A stretch of DNA of 43,453 nucleotides. It comes from Oscillospiraceae bacterium (lineage in GTDB: Bacteria > Bacillota > Clostridia > Oscillospirales > Oscillospiraceae). The notes under the pieces are model-generated. The model saw only the letters and a program-made list of their open reading frames with translations. It did no database searches and was not told the DNA's origin. Of the stretch, positions 1 through 7,878 are shown one piece after another (the first letter of the stretch is position 1; every line of letters begins with the position of its first letter). Position numbers and translations under genes: made by a program. The stretch covers positions 1 through 43,453 of the forward strand of contig JAFRPC010000012.1 of NCBI GenBank assembly GCA_017429325.1. The letters run 5' to 3'.

Positions 1-1
1 C

Positions 2-1252
2 CCGAAAAGTCTGAAAAAGCCAAGCGGGAAGAAGCCCGGCGGACAAAAGGGGCACAAGGGCAGCGGCATGAAAATTACCCGCAAGCCCGACGAGTATGTG
101 CCGCATTTCCCCGCAGCCTGTCTCAACTGCCCCAATCGCGCTGTTTGTGAAATGAAGGTTGCGGAACAGCGCTACGAGGAAGATATCAGCATCCAAACCC
201 ATGTGACAGCGCATTTGCAGATGAAATGCTGCTGTCCCAGGCAGGGAGGAAAGTTACTTCTCGGGGAGTTTCCCTGCAATATCAAAGCGACCAAGCAATA
301 CGGAGCGAATCTGGTTGCCTTTGCCTCTGCTCTGTCAACCGTTGGAATGGTGAGCATTGACCGAATTCACAAGCTCCTGAACAACGTATTTCAGCTTGGC
401 ATCAGCACCGGCGCGATACAGGGCTTTCTGAACCGTCTGCATGAAAAGGTAAAGTTGCCGGTGAAGTATATCCGCAACAAGGTTTCTCAGGTCCCTGTCA
501 TGAACTGTGACGAGACTGGCGTGCGGGTCAACGAGAAGCTGCGCTGGCTGCACTGCATGAGCGGCAGCGGCTGGGTTTACTACGCGCTTCACGACAAGCG
601 GGGCTGCGCAGCCATGGATGAAATCGGCATCATCCCGGACTACCGTGGGATCATGATTCACGACTGCTGGAAGCCGTATTTCAAATACGAGAAGGCGGAA
701 CATGCCTTGTGCTGCGCACACATTCTGCGGGAACTGGTCTACGCGGAGGAGGTCAAGCACCAGCAATGGGCAAAGCCTCTGCGAGAACTGCTGTGCGAAA
801 TGCTGGAAGCGCGGAATCGCCTGACAGACCTGGGCGAAAGCCGCTTTCCCAAGGAGCAGGCAGACGCCTATTCCAGGCGGTATGACGCTTTGGTGACGCA
901 AGGCCTGGAAGCAAATCCCTTACAGGTGCGGAAAAAGGGCCAGATGGGCGCCCCCCAAAAGGGCGAAATGCGAAGCCTTCTGGAACGACTCCGGGACCGT
1001 AAGCCGCAGATCCTGCGGTTTGCGGCGGATTGGTATGTTCCGTTTACCAACAACGCAGCGGAACAGGATATTCGCTTCAGCAAGGTGAAGCTCAAGGTCT
1101 CCGGCTGCTTCCGCACCAAGCGCGGCGCGGAGGAATACGCGGATATCATGAGCTATACCAATACAGCCTACAAACACGGCGTCGGATTTTTCGACGCAAT
1201 CAAGGCTGCTTTCACTGGCAACGCACTTGCGCTCGTGGCTCAGTGGGGATAG
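2..1252 (+). CDS. tnpC: IS66 family transposase (TnpC), 5' end outside window
   Basis: DDE transposase of the IS66 family. The reading frame is open from the first bases of the window, so the N-terminus lies upstream; the first internal ATG at 68 is not the true start. The 5' part encodes the Lys/Gly-rich KKPGGQKGHKG segment typical of IS66 TnpC, followed by a Cys-rich zinc-binding-like stretch (CLNCPNRAVC) and the catalytic core: MNCDETG (first Asp), MIHDCWKPY (second Asp) and NNAAEQDIR (Glu). The C-terminus (SYTNTAYKHGVGFFDAI) looks complete. About 417 codons are visible, against roughly 500 for the family. The accessory IS66 genes tnpA and tnpB would lie to the left. It borders an AT-rich accessory island, in keeping with a mobile-element insertion. 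Confidence 0.93.
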   Translation, partial: PKSLKKPSGKKPGGQKGHKGSGMKITRKPDEYVPHFPAACLNCPNRAVCEMKVAEQRYEEDISIQTHVTAHLQMKCCCPRQGGKLLLGEFPCNIKATKQYGANLVAFASALSTVGMVSIDRIHKLLNNVFQLGISTGAIQGFLNRLHEKVKLPVKYIRNKVSQVPVMNCDETGVRVNEKLRWLHCMSGSGWVYYALHDKRGCAAMDEIGIIPDYRGIMIHDCWKPYFKYEKAEHALCCAHILRELVYAEEVKHQQWAKPLRELLCEMLEARNRLTDLGESRFPKEQADAYSRRYDALVTQGLEANPLQVRKKGQMGAPQKGEMRSLLERLRDRKPQILRFAADWYVPFTNNAAEQDIRFSKVKLKVSGCFRTKRGAEEYADIMSYTNTAYKHGVGFFDAIKAAFTGNALALVAQWG

Positions 1253-1390
1253 TGTTTGCTTTCGTCAAAACGCCGAAAGTTTTCCACACTCATCGTTCGT
1301 TTGCCCCTTGAGATGCGCTGATTTTTCTCCGTTTTGCACAATTCGTCGCTTGTCAACCGGGGCTACTGAATAAATACCAATCACCATATT

Positions 1391-2455
1391 TTAAAACGGT
1401 AATTCACTACCGTCTTCTTCAAATGGATTGCAGAATACTTCTTTTTTCTGATAATGCTTATTAAATCCAGCTGCTATAGCTGTATAAAACTGTCGCAGAT
1501 AACTTGGTTTCTCCTTTATCTTATTATAGATTTCAATAGCGTCTTCTATTGAGGAGATTGAAATATTTGCTGAACCATCTGTAAAACGTCCGTCTAAATC
1601 AAATACTAACGACGCTGCAAGTTCTTTTTCAAAAAAATGATTATGATATACTTCCTCTAATCTATTGAATATTTCTTCGATGTATTCCGAATCAACTTGT
1701 TCTGTAACTTTAAAAGTTTCAACATCATACTCATCGCCATAATCACTATACTCTGTTGTATAACATAAATTTGTAATTACATTTTCTATTTCGTCCCTCA
1801 TTTTTTCTAAATTGAATTCAGGTTTCTTTTGGGGAGGTGTCGGTGGTTCCTCAACAAGCTCAGGCTTAAGAAGCTCACGATAATAAGAATTAGGATGTAT
1901 CGAAAGAGATTTACCTGTTCTTTCAGAAAACTCAGCACATAGATTGGCTTCGTTTTTTGTAAAACCTCCATCGTCTGTGATCAGCAAAACTTCAGATTCA
2001 CCTTTTTCTTGAAAATACGAGATAATCGACTCCCATATTAATGCATCTTTAAAGCCTTTATCACTTGCCTTATCATCAGTAAGGAAAGGGGCCATTTTTC
2101 GGTTTGCTCTTGTGAAAACTGCTAAGAGCATTTCCCTACTTTGCGGAAACGGAATTATCTGGTCTCCAAAAGTTGCTTTATATCTTCTCCATACGGCTTG
2201 GGTCAGTTTGTCTTCTTGTTCTTCATATGTTGTTTTTAATGTTACTGTTGCTATTCTATTAAGCCGCGCCTGTTCTTTTTCTGCTTCTTCAAACAGCGTT
2301 TTTATTTCACGACATTGTTGGGCAATTCGTTCAATTATTGAAACCTCTGTAACATAAACAGTAAATCGGTCTGACAAGTTTTCTATTACTTCATTAAGCG
2401 CTTTTGTTTGTATTATGAAATTGGTATCAAAAACAAACGCTTTCTTGTCCAACAT
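1391..2455 (-). CDS. PIN-domain protein (putative ribonuclease)
   Basis: The N-terminal ~190 residues fit a PIN-like nuclease fold: an early FVFDTNFII strand with the first Asp, an acidic residue in VSIIERI, then DKGFKDALIW and LLITDDGGF supplying the remaining metal-binding acidic positions. The C-terminal half, after a Pro-rich linker (EEPPTPPQKKPEF), is not recognised. The start is set at 2455 (MLDKKAF) because GGAGGT lies 6 nt upstream; an ATG ten codons earlier lacks a good site. It is last of three leftward genes after an hsdS fragment and is clearly more AT-rich than the rest of the window, suggesting horizontal acquisition. PIN proteins are usually RNases in toxin-antitoxin or defence settings; no cognate antitoxin is seen, so a defence role is inference. 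Confidence 0.75.
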   Translation of the reverse strand: MLDKKAFVFDTNFIIQTKALNEVIENLSDRFTVYVTEVSIIERIAQQCREIKTLFEEAEKEQARLNRIATVTLKTTYEEQEDKLTQAVWRRYKATFGDQIIPFPQSREMLLAVFTRANRKMAPFLTDDKASDKGFKDALIWESIISYFQEKGESEVLLITDDGGFTKNEANLCAEFSERTGKSLSIHPNSYYRELLKPELVEEPPTPPQKKPEFNLEKMRDEIENVITNLCYTTEYSDYGDEYDVETFKVTEQVDSEYIEEIFNRLEEVYHNHFFEKELAASLVFDLDGRFTDGSANISISSIEDAIEIYNKIKEKPSYLRQFYTAIAAGFNKHYQKKEVFCNPFEEDGSELPF

Positions 2456-2512
2456 CGTTCTACCTCCATTTACAGCATTGTTCATTTTTCCTCTTCCAAG
2501 TTATCGTTACTT

Positions 2513-3088
2513 TTAGTCTATATACTCATTCTGCGTCGTCTGCTCCTCAACAATCGAATACTTGAAGAAATTGAACTTTTCTTTGTTTTCCTGATAGTAA
2601 CCTTTAGCACAAGCAGTCAGAATCAAGCAAAGGCGTCTAATGCTGACCGTATAGCTACGATACTTATTACCATCGCGCGAAAAAGGCACACCATATGAAA
2701 CAGTTGCTGTATCACCATACGAATCAAAATGATTCTTCTTTTCCGATAATAATATAAAATGGTCGATCTTACAGCATTCTTCTTTTATTTTCCTTTTTTC
2801 GATATTGGGTGTTCCTTGATGCAGATAGCAACAGCGAAGATTAAATACTACTTCACCGCTTAAATAAGGCATATCTTCTAGGCCTTCTGGTATCAGTCCG
2901 TTAACCATTGGTCTTTCGGTTATACCAACATGCTTGTCATACCAATCAATATACCGTTTCCCAACAGCTGCCTTAGGGTATTCTGCTTTCCCACAAATAT
3001 CTGGCAAAGTCAGTGCTAGGGACAAGGCAGAGAACAGGCAATCATTATCAAGCGCATTTCTGATATCATCAATTAGTCGTAACAACAT
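2513..3088 (-). CDS. hypothetical protein, 191 aa, next to hsdS remnant
   Basis: I do not recognise the family. The protein is soluble, without signal peptide or membrane segment, and contains a Cys/His-bearing middle (FNLRCCYLHQGTP) and a C-terminal stretch of mixed helices. A strong GGAGGTGTGAAAT site precedes the ATG and starts inside the end of hsdS; the hsdS stop is 3 nt before this ATG, so the two were co-transcribed and probably translationally coupled. The PIN gene follows after 57 nt. AT-rich codon use matches those two genes and not the GC-rich neighbours. Position suggests an accessory of a former type I restriction-modification island, but nothing in the sequence states a function. 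Confidence 0.7.
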   Translation of the reverse strand: MLLRLIDDIRNALDNDCLFSALSLALTLPDICGKAEYPKAAVGKRYIDWYDKHVGITERPMVNGLIPEGLEDMPYLSGEVVFNLRCCYLHQGTPNIEKRKIKEECCKIDHFILLSEKKNHFDSYGDTATVSYGVPFSRDGNKYRSYTVSIRRLCLILTACAKGYYQENKEKFNFFKYSIVEEQTTQNEYID

Positions 3089-3091
3089 ATT

Positions 3092-3487
3092 TCACACCTC
3101 CAGCTTTCCGCTCATAAGACGAGGTAGCAACAAGTCTCTCTGTTTTATAAGATTGCGCTCTTTCTCTGTTTCTATCTGTATTAGCTTGATTAAGGGTAGA
3201 ACCTGTTCAACAAACCGTTTTTGTAAATATATCGGTGCAACCAGCACTTTTTTTGCCATAAACTCCGTCCAGTGTCTTTTGTATTCGGTAGTTTCAATAA
3301 TACCTCTTGTTAAAAAATACAAATATGTAGTAAGCACACTGTCTTTCGCAACAAAAGGCACGACATTTTCAGACAGAGAAAAAGGACAAATCATCAACTG
3401 ATACTTGCAAGAGTGGTCGCCAAAAATTGCTATTGGCTCATCTGCTGATGCAACATGCGAAGGTTCATCATTGTGGAAACCAACATA
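3092..3487 (-). pseudogene. hsdS: Type I restriction specificity subunit (HsdS), C-terminal fragment
   Basis: The frame is open from 3487 to the stop at 3092 and encodes the end of a type I restriction-modification specificity subunit: a target-recognition-domain-like stretch (AIFGDHSCKYQLMICPF) followed by the conserved helix and C-terminal motif (EKERNLIKQRDLLLPRLMSGKLEV) of HsdS. Only ~132 codons remain of a usual 380-450. Upstream, the frame meets a stop at 3488-3490, exactly where the REP-like repeat block begins, so the 5' two thirds have been lost. No hsdM or hsdR is in the window. It is a remnant and cannot direct DNA specificity alone. Confidence 0.82.
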
Positions 3488-3490
3488 TTA

Positions 3491-3601
3491 CAATCAGGGG
3501 ACGGTTCTCTGATTGACTGTTAAATAATAGCACTACCGTCGTTGTTGTCAATCAGAGAACCGTCCCCCGATTGAATCAATCAGAGAACCGTCCCCCGATT
3601 G
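3491..3601. repeat. REP/MITE-like inverted and direct repeats
   Basis: Three copies of a ~25-bp unit containing AGAGAACCGTCCCC. The first (3491-3517) is inverted relative to the second (3547-3573), separated by ~29 bp of AT-rich spacer; the third (3577-3601) is a direct copy of the second. The pair could form a large hairpin. Units of this type are common as dispersed repeats in Clostridia, and I associate them with REP-type Y1 transposases, though none is present here. The block sits at the truncated end of hsdS and 24 bp beyond the stop of the 1175-aa gene. Confidence 0.85.
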
Positions 3602-3624
3602 AATTTCCGTTTTTTCAGAACGGC

Positions 3625-6600
3625 TCAGTTTTGGGACGTAGGGCCGGCCTGAACGGGCGCTCCTTGAATGGGCTCCGGGCCGTGCTTCTGTTGGAGGCTT
3701 TGCGGGGCGGCCAGGGGCTGGTTTTCTATGGAAGCGGGCTGCTGGGGGATGGGCTCCGTGACCTTCTGCGCCATCTCCATAAGGAACTGGTTCCTGCTGT
3801 CCTCAAAGTTGAGCGCGTTTATCGCTTTATTGTAAGCGGCTCCGTCTGCCAGCTTACTCTCCTTCTCCCGCATGAAGGCCTGGAAGCGCTGGTCCTTCCG
3901 GATCGCCGCTGCGTACTTGTCGATCTCCTCTTGGGTGGGCTCCCTGCCCTCGTTCATCCGGCGCAGGGTGGCGTCGGCAGCGACGGCGGCGCAGCGCTTT
4001 TCGTATTTCAGCGCAGCCTCATTCTTTTCAAATTCCATGCCCCCTGACGAGGACCCGTCCAGCGCCGCGGCATCATGCAGTTTCCTGATCTGCTGCACTG
4101 TCTTTCCTGCCGTGAGCCGCCGGATGGTCTCCTGGAAATCGGGATCCTTCATAATTTCCTCGGCCTTCGCCTGGAGCGCGGGGTTCCGGGAGGCGTAGTT
4201 CTGCATCGCATGATTGATTTGCAGCGCTTCGGCGGCCTTGTCCAAAGCGAAGCCCTTGGCACAGTCCAGCTTGGCCTGCTTCAGCCTGGGCTCCGCCATG
4301 GCACGGTCGTAGGCTTCCAGCCGTTGGGCGGCCATGTTCCTGGCAGCCTGCTTGAATACGCCGCTGTGCTCCACGGCCTGGTCGGCCAGGGTCTCCAGCT
4401 CGGCGGGGTTCTCGAAGCGATGCAGGCGCTTATTCAGGATGGAATCCACGCCCCTTCTGAAGGCCTCGGGACGGAAGGCCGCCGTCTGGTGCTCGGCGGG
4501 GATCTTCGCGTCCACGAAGGACTTGGCGTAGAGCATCTTCGCCATGACGGTCTTGCCCTCCGTGCCGTAGAGCCACTTGGGATTTCCGCGCTTGAGCATC
4601 AGCTCCATCCGCGCGTCCTCATAGGCCTTCTGGGCCGGAGAACGCAGGCCCAGATCGTCCTGCAGCTTGGCCAGCTTCCTGAAGTTCGCCATGCCCTCCT
4701 CGAAGCGCCGACGACCGCTCTCGTAGTGGAAGGAGCTTTTCGAGCCGTTCTTGGTCTTGAGCCGGACGTACTCGAAAGCGTCCTGCTTGGCCTTCTCCAG
4801 ATCCTTGCAGAAATCGGATCCGTACAGCTTTTCCAGCTTCATGGGATTGCCGCCGGTCAGAAGCTCCTTGACTTTTTGGATCTTCGCCAGGCTCTTCTTC
4901 ATGGTTTTGTACTCTTCAGAGTCCGTCTTGACGAGCTGGTCGTCCTTCCCGGTCTGCAGGAAATCATAGGCCATGGGATCGTCCATGAGGGCGGCGCCCA
5001 TCTTCAGGATCGCCTTGACGTCCTGATTCCTGGCCAGCTTCCAGGTGTTCTTCAAGCTCTCCCGGAAGGCCTGGAACTCCTGGCTGCTTTCGCCCTTGGC
5101 GGCGGCGTTTTTGGCCAGACGGTTCTGGGCGGAGAAGGCGTGGAGCAGGTACTGATCCGGGACGAACTGATTATTGTAGGAGCCGCTGATCAGCTCCTCC
5201 CGGGCGGCGTCCGCCAGAACCTTCTGGTTGCGGTCGGCCAGCTCCACCCAGTTGTAGGCGGCGTCGCCGGAGGCATAGGCGTTGGCGGCGTCCATCTCGT
5301 CCTGCCAGGAATAGCGGATCTGCTCCGGCTTCGCGTTTTTCAGGCTGAGGCCGGGCTCCAGAACCTGATCCGGCTTGTCGAAGCTGTCAATCATCTCTTC
5401 CAGGTTCAGGGCGTTCTCCCCGGCCTCGGGACGAATGGCGGCGTTTTGGTAGAGCGTGCCCCGCATCCCGGCGTATCTTTCCGCTTCGTCGGTGCAGACC
5501 TTGCTCATGGTCTCGTAGCGCCGGATCTCCTTCTGGATCTCCAGATTGGCTTCGCGCAGGCCGAGATGGAAGGCGGCTAAGAACTCCGCGCTTCGTTTGG
5601 GATCCTTTTCCATGCCCGCGATGCCGCTCAAGGCGCGGGTCATGGCGGCGTCGAGGCCCACCCAGGCGGTCATGAGCGCCGTATCCGCGGTGCCGACGGT
5701 GTATCTCCCCTTCATGCCGTTCTGTAGGACCGCGCCGATGCTTCCCTGCCGGGAGTTCAGCCCGCCGGCGGCAATGAGCTGTTTGCCGAGGGTCTTGGCG
5801 GTTTTGGCGGGATCCTTACAGAGTTCCTCGAGGGTCAGCCCCGCGCTCTTCAAGGTCGCGTAGCCGATGTAGAGGCTGTTCAGCTTTTTCTGGTTCGTCG
5901 TGTCCAGGGCGAACTTCTCCGGCATGTCCCCCGTGCTGGCGCGGGTGGACTCCACGTTGGGGGAGAAGATGGGCGCCGGATTGAGCTTATCGGATTTCAG
6001 GATCTCAATGGCCTTGTCCGTGGAGGCCTCCGCCTGCTCGTAGGCCTCCTGGGCCTGACGGACCTCCTCCAGGTCGCCGCGCTTCACGGCGGCGATCAGC
6101 ATCTGCTTGGCGTGGGCCACAGGCCGGAAGGCGTAATACTTGTAGCCTTCCTCGTTCGGGTAATACATGTCGTCCGGCTTCTCGGGCTTATGGAGGGGGA
6201 AGATCTGGCCGCTCAGGGGGGCGCCTGAAACCCGCTCGAAGTGCAGCTCGTCCAGGCGCTGGCTCAGCTCCCGGACAGCCTGGCGGGTATCCTCGGACAG
6301 ACCGACCTTGGGGTCCGCGCTCAGCTTGTCGAGCGCCTGCGCCTGTTCCGCCGGCATGGGGTTCGGATACTGGTCCTCACTCAGTAGGCTGAAATCCGGG
6401 GCGCCGCCTCCGCCGACGGCGGGCTTCACCAGGTCCTTGAACTGACCGTCCCCGAGCGTCTGCAGGCCCTGGACCTGACGCACGTTCACGCGCCGACCGA
6501 CGATATTGTCGTAGTTTTCGTAACCGGGCACGTTGGCGTTTGACCGGGGACCGTCAAAAGCATTCAGGACCTCCGGCTTGACGTTCTGGAGCGTGGCGCT

Positions 6601-7152
6601 GACCTTCTGGAGCAGCTTTTCGTTCTCCGCGTTCTTCGCCGCGTCGGCAGTGTGGGTGAATTTGTCCCGCAGAGCCTGGATCTCGGTTTCGTAGGGGCTG
6701 TAGACCTTGGACTCCTTGTAATCGGGGCTCATGGGATGGGGCTGGATGGGCGTGTTGATGATCTCGTTGACCTTCTCGGGCCCCAGAGCTTCGGCGTAGA
6801 CGTCCATCATCTGCTCGATCGTGCTGCCGAAGAACGCCGCGTTCATGTGGACTTCTGTATCATTCGAGCGAATCCGCTGGATGAAGGTGTCCTCCGTGCA
6901 CCGCTCGTCGCCCGAGGGTCCCTTGATTTTCCGGAAGACCGCCTTGAGCTGGTCGTCCGTCAGGGTCTTCAGAGCGGTATGGATGTTTCTATGGATCTGA
7001 TTCTTATGGTCGTTCGCGATGGTGTAATTTGTGATATAGTCCTCGATGTCCTGATCGCTGACCTTTTCCACGTCAAGGTAATTGGGCTTCGGTGCGTCCA
7101 GAACCGTTTGGAAGATCGCCTTCTGCTGGAGATAGTATTCCTTCAGGGTCAT
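3625..7152 (-). CDS. Large soluble protein of unknown function, 1175 aa (SARP-box regulon)
   Basis: No known family is recognised. The protein is highly helical and charged, has no signal peptide or membrane segment, and ends in a Gln/Pro-rich tail (QQPASIENQPLAAPQ and on). A Gly-rich break (VGGGG) sits near residue 250. Near the C-terminus, helical stretches such as AEEIMKDPDFQETIRRL faintly resemble the module of the 1257-aa repeat protein at 14641. The start at 7152 has AAGGAGG 8 nt upstream; the ATG 33 nt earlier lies inside the promoter -10 region and cannot be used by that transcript. It is transcribed from a SARP-type box at 7186-7219. Shared regulation and a similar tail link it to the 805-aa and 1257-aa proteins, perhaps as secreted substrates; this is inference. 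Confidence 0.85.
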   Translation of the reverse strand: MTLKEYYLQQKAIFQTVLDAPKPNYLDVEKVSDQDIEDYITNYTIANDHKNQIHRNIHTALKTLTDDQLKAVFRKIKGPSGDERCTEDTFIQRIRSNDTEVHMNAAFFGSTIEQMMDVYAEALGPEKVNEIINTPIQPHPMSPDYKESKVYSPYETEIQALRDKFTHTADAAKNAENEKLLQKVSATLQNVKPEVLNAFDGPRSNANVPGYENYDNIVGRRVNVRQVQGLQTLGDGQFKDLVKPAVGGGGAPDFSLLSEDQYPNPMPAEQAQALDKLSADPKVGLSEDTRQAVRELSQRLDELHFERVSGAPLSGQIFPLHKPEKPDDMYYPNEEGYKYYAFRPVAHAKQMLIAAVKRGDLEEVRQAQEAYEQAEASTDKAIEILKSDKLNPAPIFSPNVESTRASTGDMPEKFALDTTNQKKLNSLYIGYATLKSAGLTLEELCKDPAKTAKTLGKQLIAAGGLNSRQGSIGAVLQNGMKGRYTVGTADTALMTAWVGLDAAMTRALSGIAGMEKDPKRSAEFLAAFHLGLREANLEIQKEIRRYETMSKVCTDEAERYAGMRGTLYQNAAIRPEAGENALNLEEMIDSFDKPDQVLEPGLSLKNAKPEQIRYSWQDEMDAANAYASGDAAYNWVELADRNQKVLADAAREELISGSYNNQFVPDQYLLHAFSAQNRLAKNAAAKGESSQEFQAFRESLKNTWKLARNQDVKAILKMGAALMDDPMAYDFLQTGKDDQLVKTDSEEYKTMKKSLAKIQKVKELLTGGNPMKLEKLYGSDFCKDLEKAKQDAFEYVRLKTKNGSKSSFHYESGRRRFEEGMANFRKLAKLQDDLGLRSPAQKAYEDARMELMLKRGNPKWLYGTEGKTVMAKMLYAKSFVDAKIPAEHQTAAFRPEAFRRGVDSILNKRLHRFENPAELETLADQAVEHSGVFKQAARNMAAQRLEAYDRAMAEPRLKQAKLDCAKGFALDKAAEALQINHAMQNYASRNPALQAKAEEIMKDPDFQETIRRLTAGKTVQQIRKLHDAAALDGSSSGGMEFEKNEAALKYEKRCAAVAADATLRRMNEGREPTQEEIDKYAAAIRKDQRFQAFMREKESKLADGAAYNKAINALNFEDSRNQFLMEMAQKVTEPIPQQPASIENQPLAAPQSLQQKHGPEPIQGAPVQAGPTSQN

Positions 7153-7185
7153 AATTTGCGCCTCCTTTTTTTGTCGTCTGGCCAT

Positions 7186-7219
7186 ATTATATCATACCGG
7201 GCGTACAAAAGCATTACAA
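7186..7219 (-). promoter_or_regulatory. SARP-type box plus -10 for the 1175-aa gene
   Basis: Read on the minus strand: TTGTAAT, GCTT, TTGTACG, 10 bp, TATAAT. Two heptamer direct repeats at 11-bp period stand where a -35 should be. The predicted transcript starts near 7179, 27 nt before the chosen ATG at 7152. Confidence 0.8.
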
Positions 7220-7259
7220 TTCTGCTTTCGCTGAAAAATTCTTTTAAAATCCCCGGTCT

Positions 7260-7293
7260 TTGTAATAATTTTGTACGAGGTGTCTGCTAAAAT
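7260..7293 (+). promoter_or_regulatory. SARP-type box plus -10 for the broken gene at 7355
   Basis: TTGTAAT, AATT, TTGTACG, 10 bp ending in TGC, then TAAAAT. Same geometry as the four other boxes in the window and divergent from the one at 7186-7219, with ~40 bp between them. It shows that the now-broken gene downstream belonged to the regulon. Confidence 0.75.
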
Positions 7294-7354
7294 AGCTGCA
7301 GAAACAGCAAAACGATATAATTCATACGATTGCAGAACAAAAGGAGGAAACAGT

Positions 7355-7743
7355 ATGCCCCTTACCTTAAACCAACTCAAAGCGAAGATGCGCCAGAACC
7401 CGGAGAAGTTCCGGGAGGATCAACAGAAATTGATGGACTTCTCCAAAACGCTCTACAAGGGCGCGTTGCAAAACGAAAGAATTGCAGCGCGCCCTCTTTC
7501 TATGCGGTTTGGTGTCGTCATGGCAGCAAAAAGCGCCTGGACTGTGGAAAAACTCACGGTTCAGGCGCACATAAATTGGCGTTGTCTTGTTTTCGCAACG
7601 CCGGGTGTGGATATTATTCTTTTTTTGCTTATGCCGAGTCCAAAACAGACAGCGGAGGAACGGGACTTCCAGAAGTTCCGCGAGACAAACAAGACTGCCG
7701 ACGAGCTGCTGAAGACCCTGTATCCGACCTTTGATATTAAAGC
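7355..7743 (+). pseudogene. Broken regulon gene, 5' fragment
   Basis: An ATG at 7355 follows a perfect AAGGAGGA site (7341-7348) and a SARP-type promoter. It encodes a plausible helical N-terminus (MPLTLNQLKAKMRQNPEKF and on) for about 35 codons. A hairpin-rich, non-coding-looking insert then interrupts the sense, after which coding-like residues resume in the same frame (QTAEERDFQKFRETNKTADE) until a group II intron remnant begins. Beyond that the frame runs antisense to the 805-aa gene. The visible product is not recognised. Most likely this was another large protein of the regulon, now reduced to a fragment by successive insertions and a deletion. Whether the frame continuity across the insert is meaningful cannot be told. 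Confidence 0.6.
7459..7602. repeat. Hairpin-rich MITE-like insert
   Basis: Three strong stem-loops follow one another: a 13-bp stem with one wobble (7459-7494, loop of ~10 nt), a 14-bp stem with two wobbles (about 7540-7575), and a 7-bp stem (GGCGTTG/CAACGCC) around 7578-7602. The outer ends, GCGTTGCAAAAC near 7463 and GTTTTCGCAACGC ending near 7601, are imperfect inverted repeats, as in a small MITE of ~140 bp. It lies inside the broken gene. It could instead be part of a decayed intron; I see no target-site duplication. Confidence 0.5.
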
Positions 7744-7859
7744 CTATCCGACAGGTACGAGTCCCTGCACTTATGCGATTGAACCGCCGTGTACCGAACG
7801 GTACGCACGGTGGTGTGGGAGGTCGCTCACTCAACGAATGGGTGAGCTCCTACCCGATT
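7744..7859 (+). mobile_element. Group II intron 3' remnant (domains V and VI)
   Basis: Domain V is clear at 7783-7814: a 9-bp lower stem (ACCGCCGTG with CACGGTGGT, one G-U), a two-base CG bulge, a 4-bp upper stem (TACC/GGTA) and a GAAC tetraloop. A domain VI-like hairpin follows (GCTCAC ... GTGAGC, 7825-7847), and the 3' end is near CCTACCCGATT at 7859. This architecture is diagnostic for group II introns and resembles bacterial class C. No reverse transcriptase/maturase ORF or intron 5' end is present, so the element is a dead fragment. It ends 20 bp before the 3' end of the 805-aa gene on the other strand. Confidence 0.75.
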
Positions 7860-7878
7860 GTCTCGCGGAAGATGCAAA

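Noticed and set aside
3491-3601. CRISPR array
   Set aside because: Only three units, one inverted, with unequal spacing; this is a REP-like block.
4075-5580. 501-codon plus-strand ORF inside the 1175-aa gene
   Set aside because: Antisense shadow with biased Leu/Gly/Val composition and no start signals.
7271-7354. An upstream ATG at 7271 as the start of the broken gene
   Set aside because: It overlaps the promoter box and lies upstream of the predicted transcript start; the ATG at 7355 has a perfect ribosome binding site.
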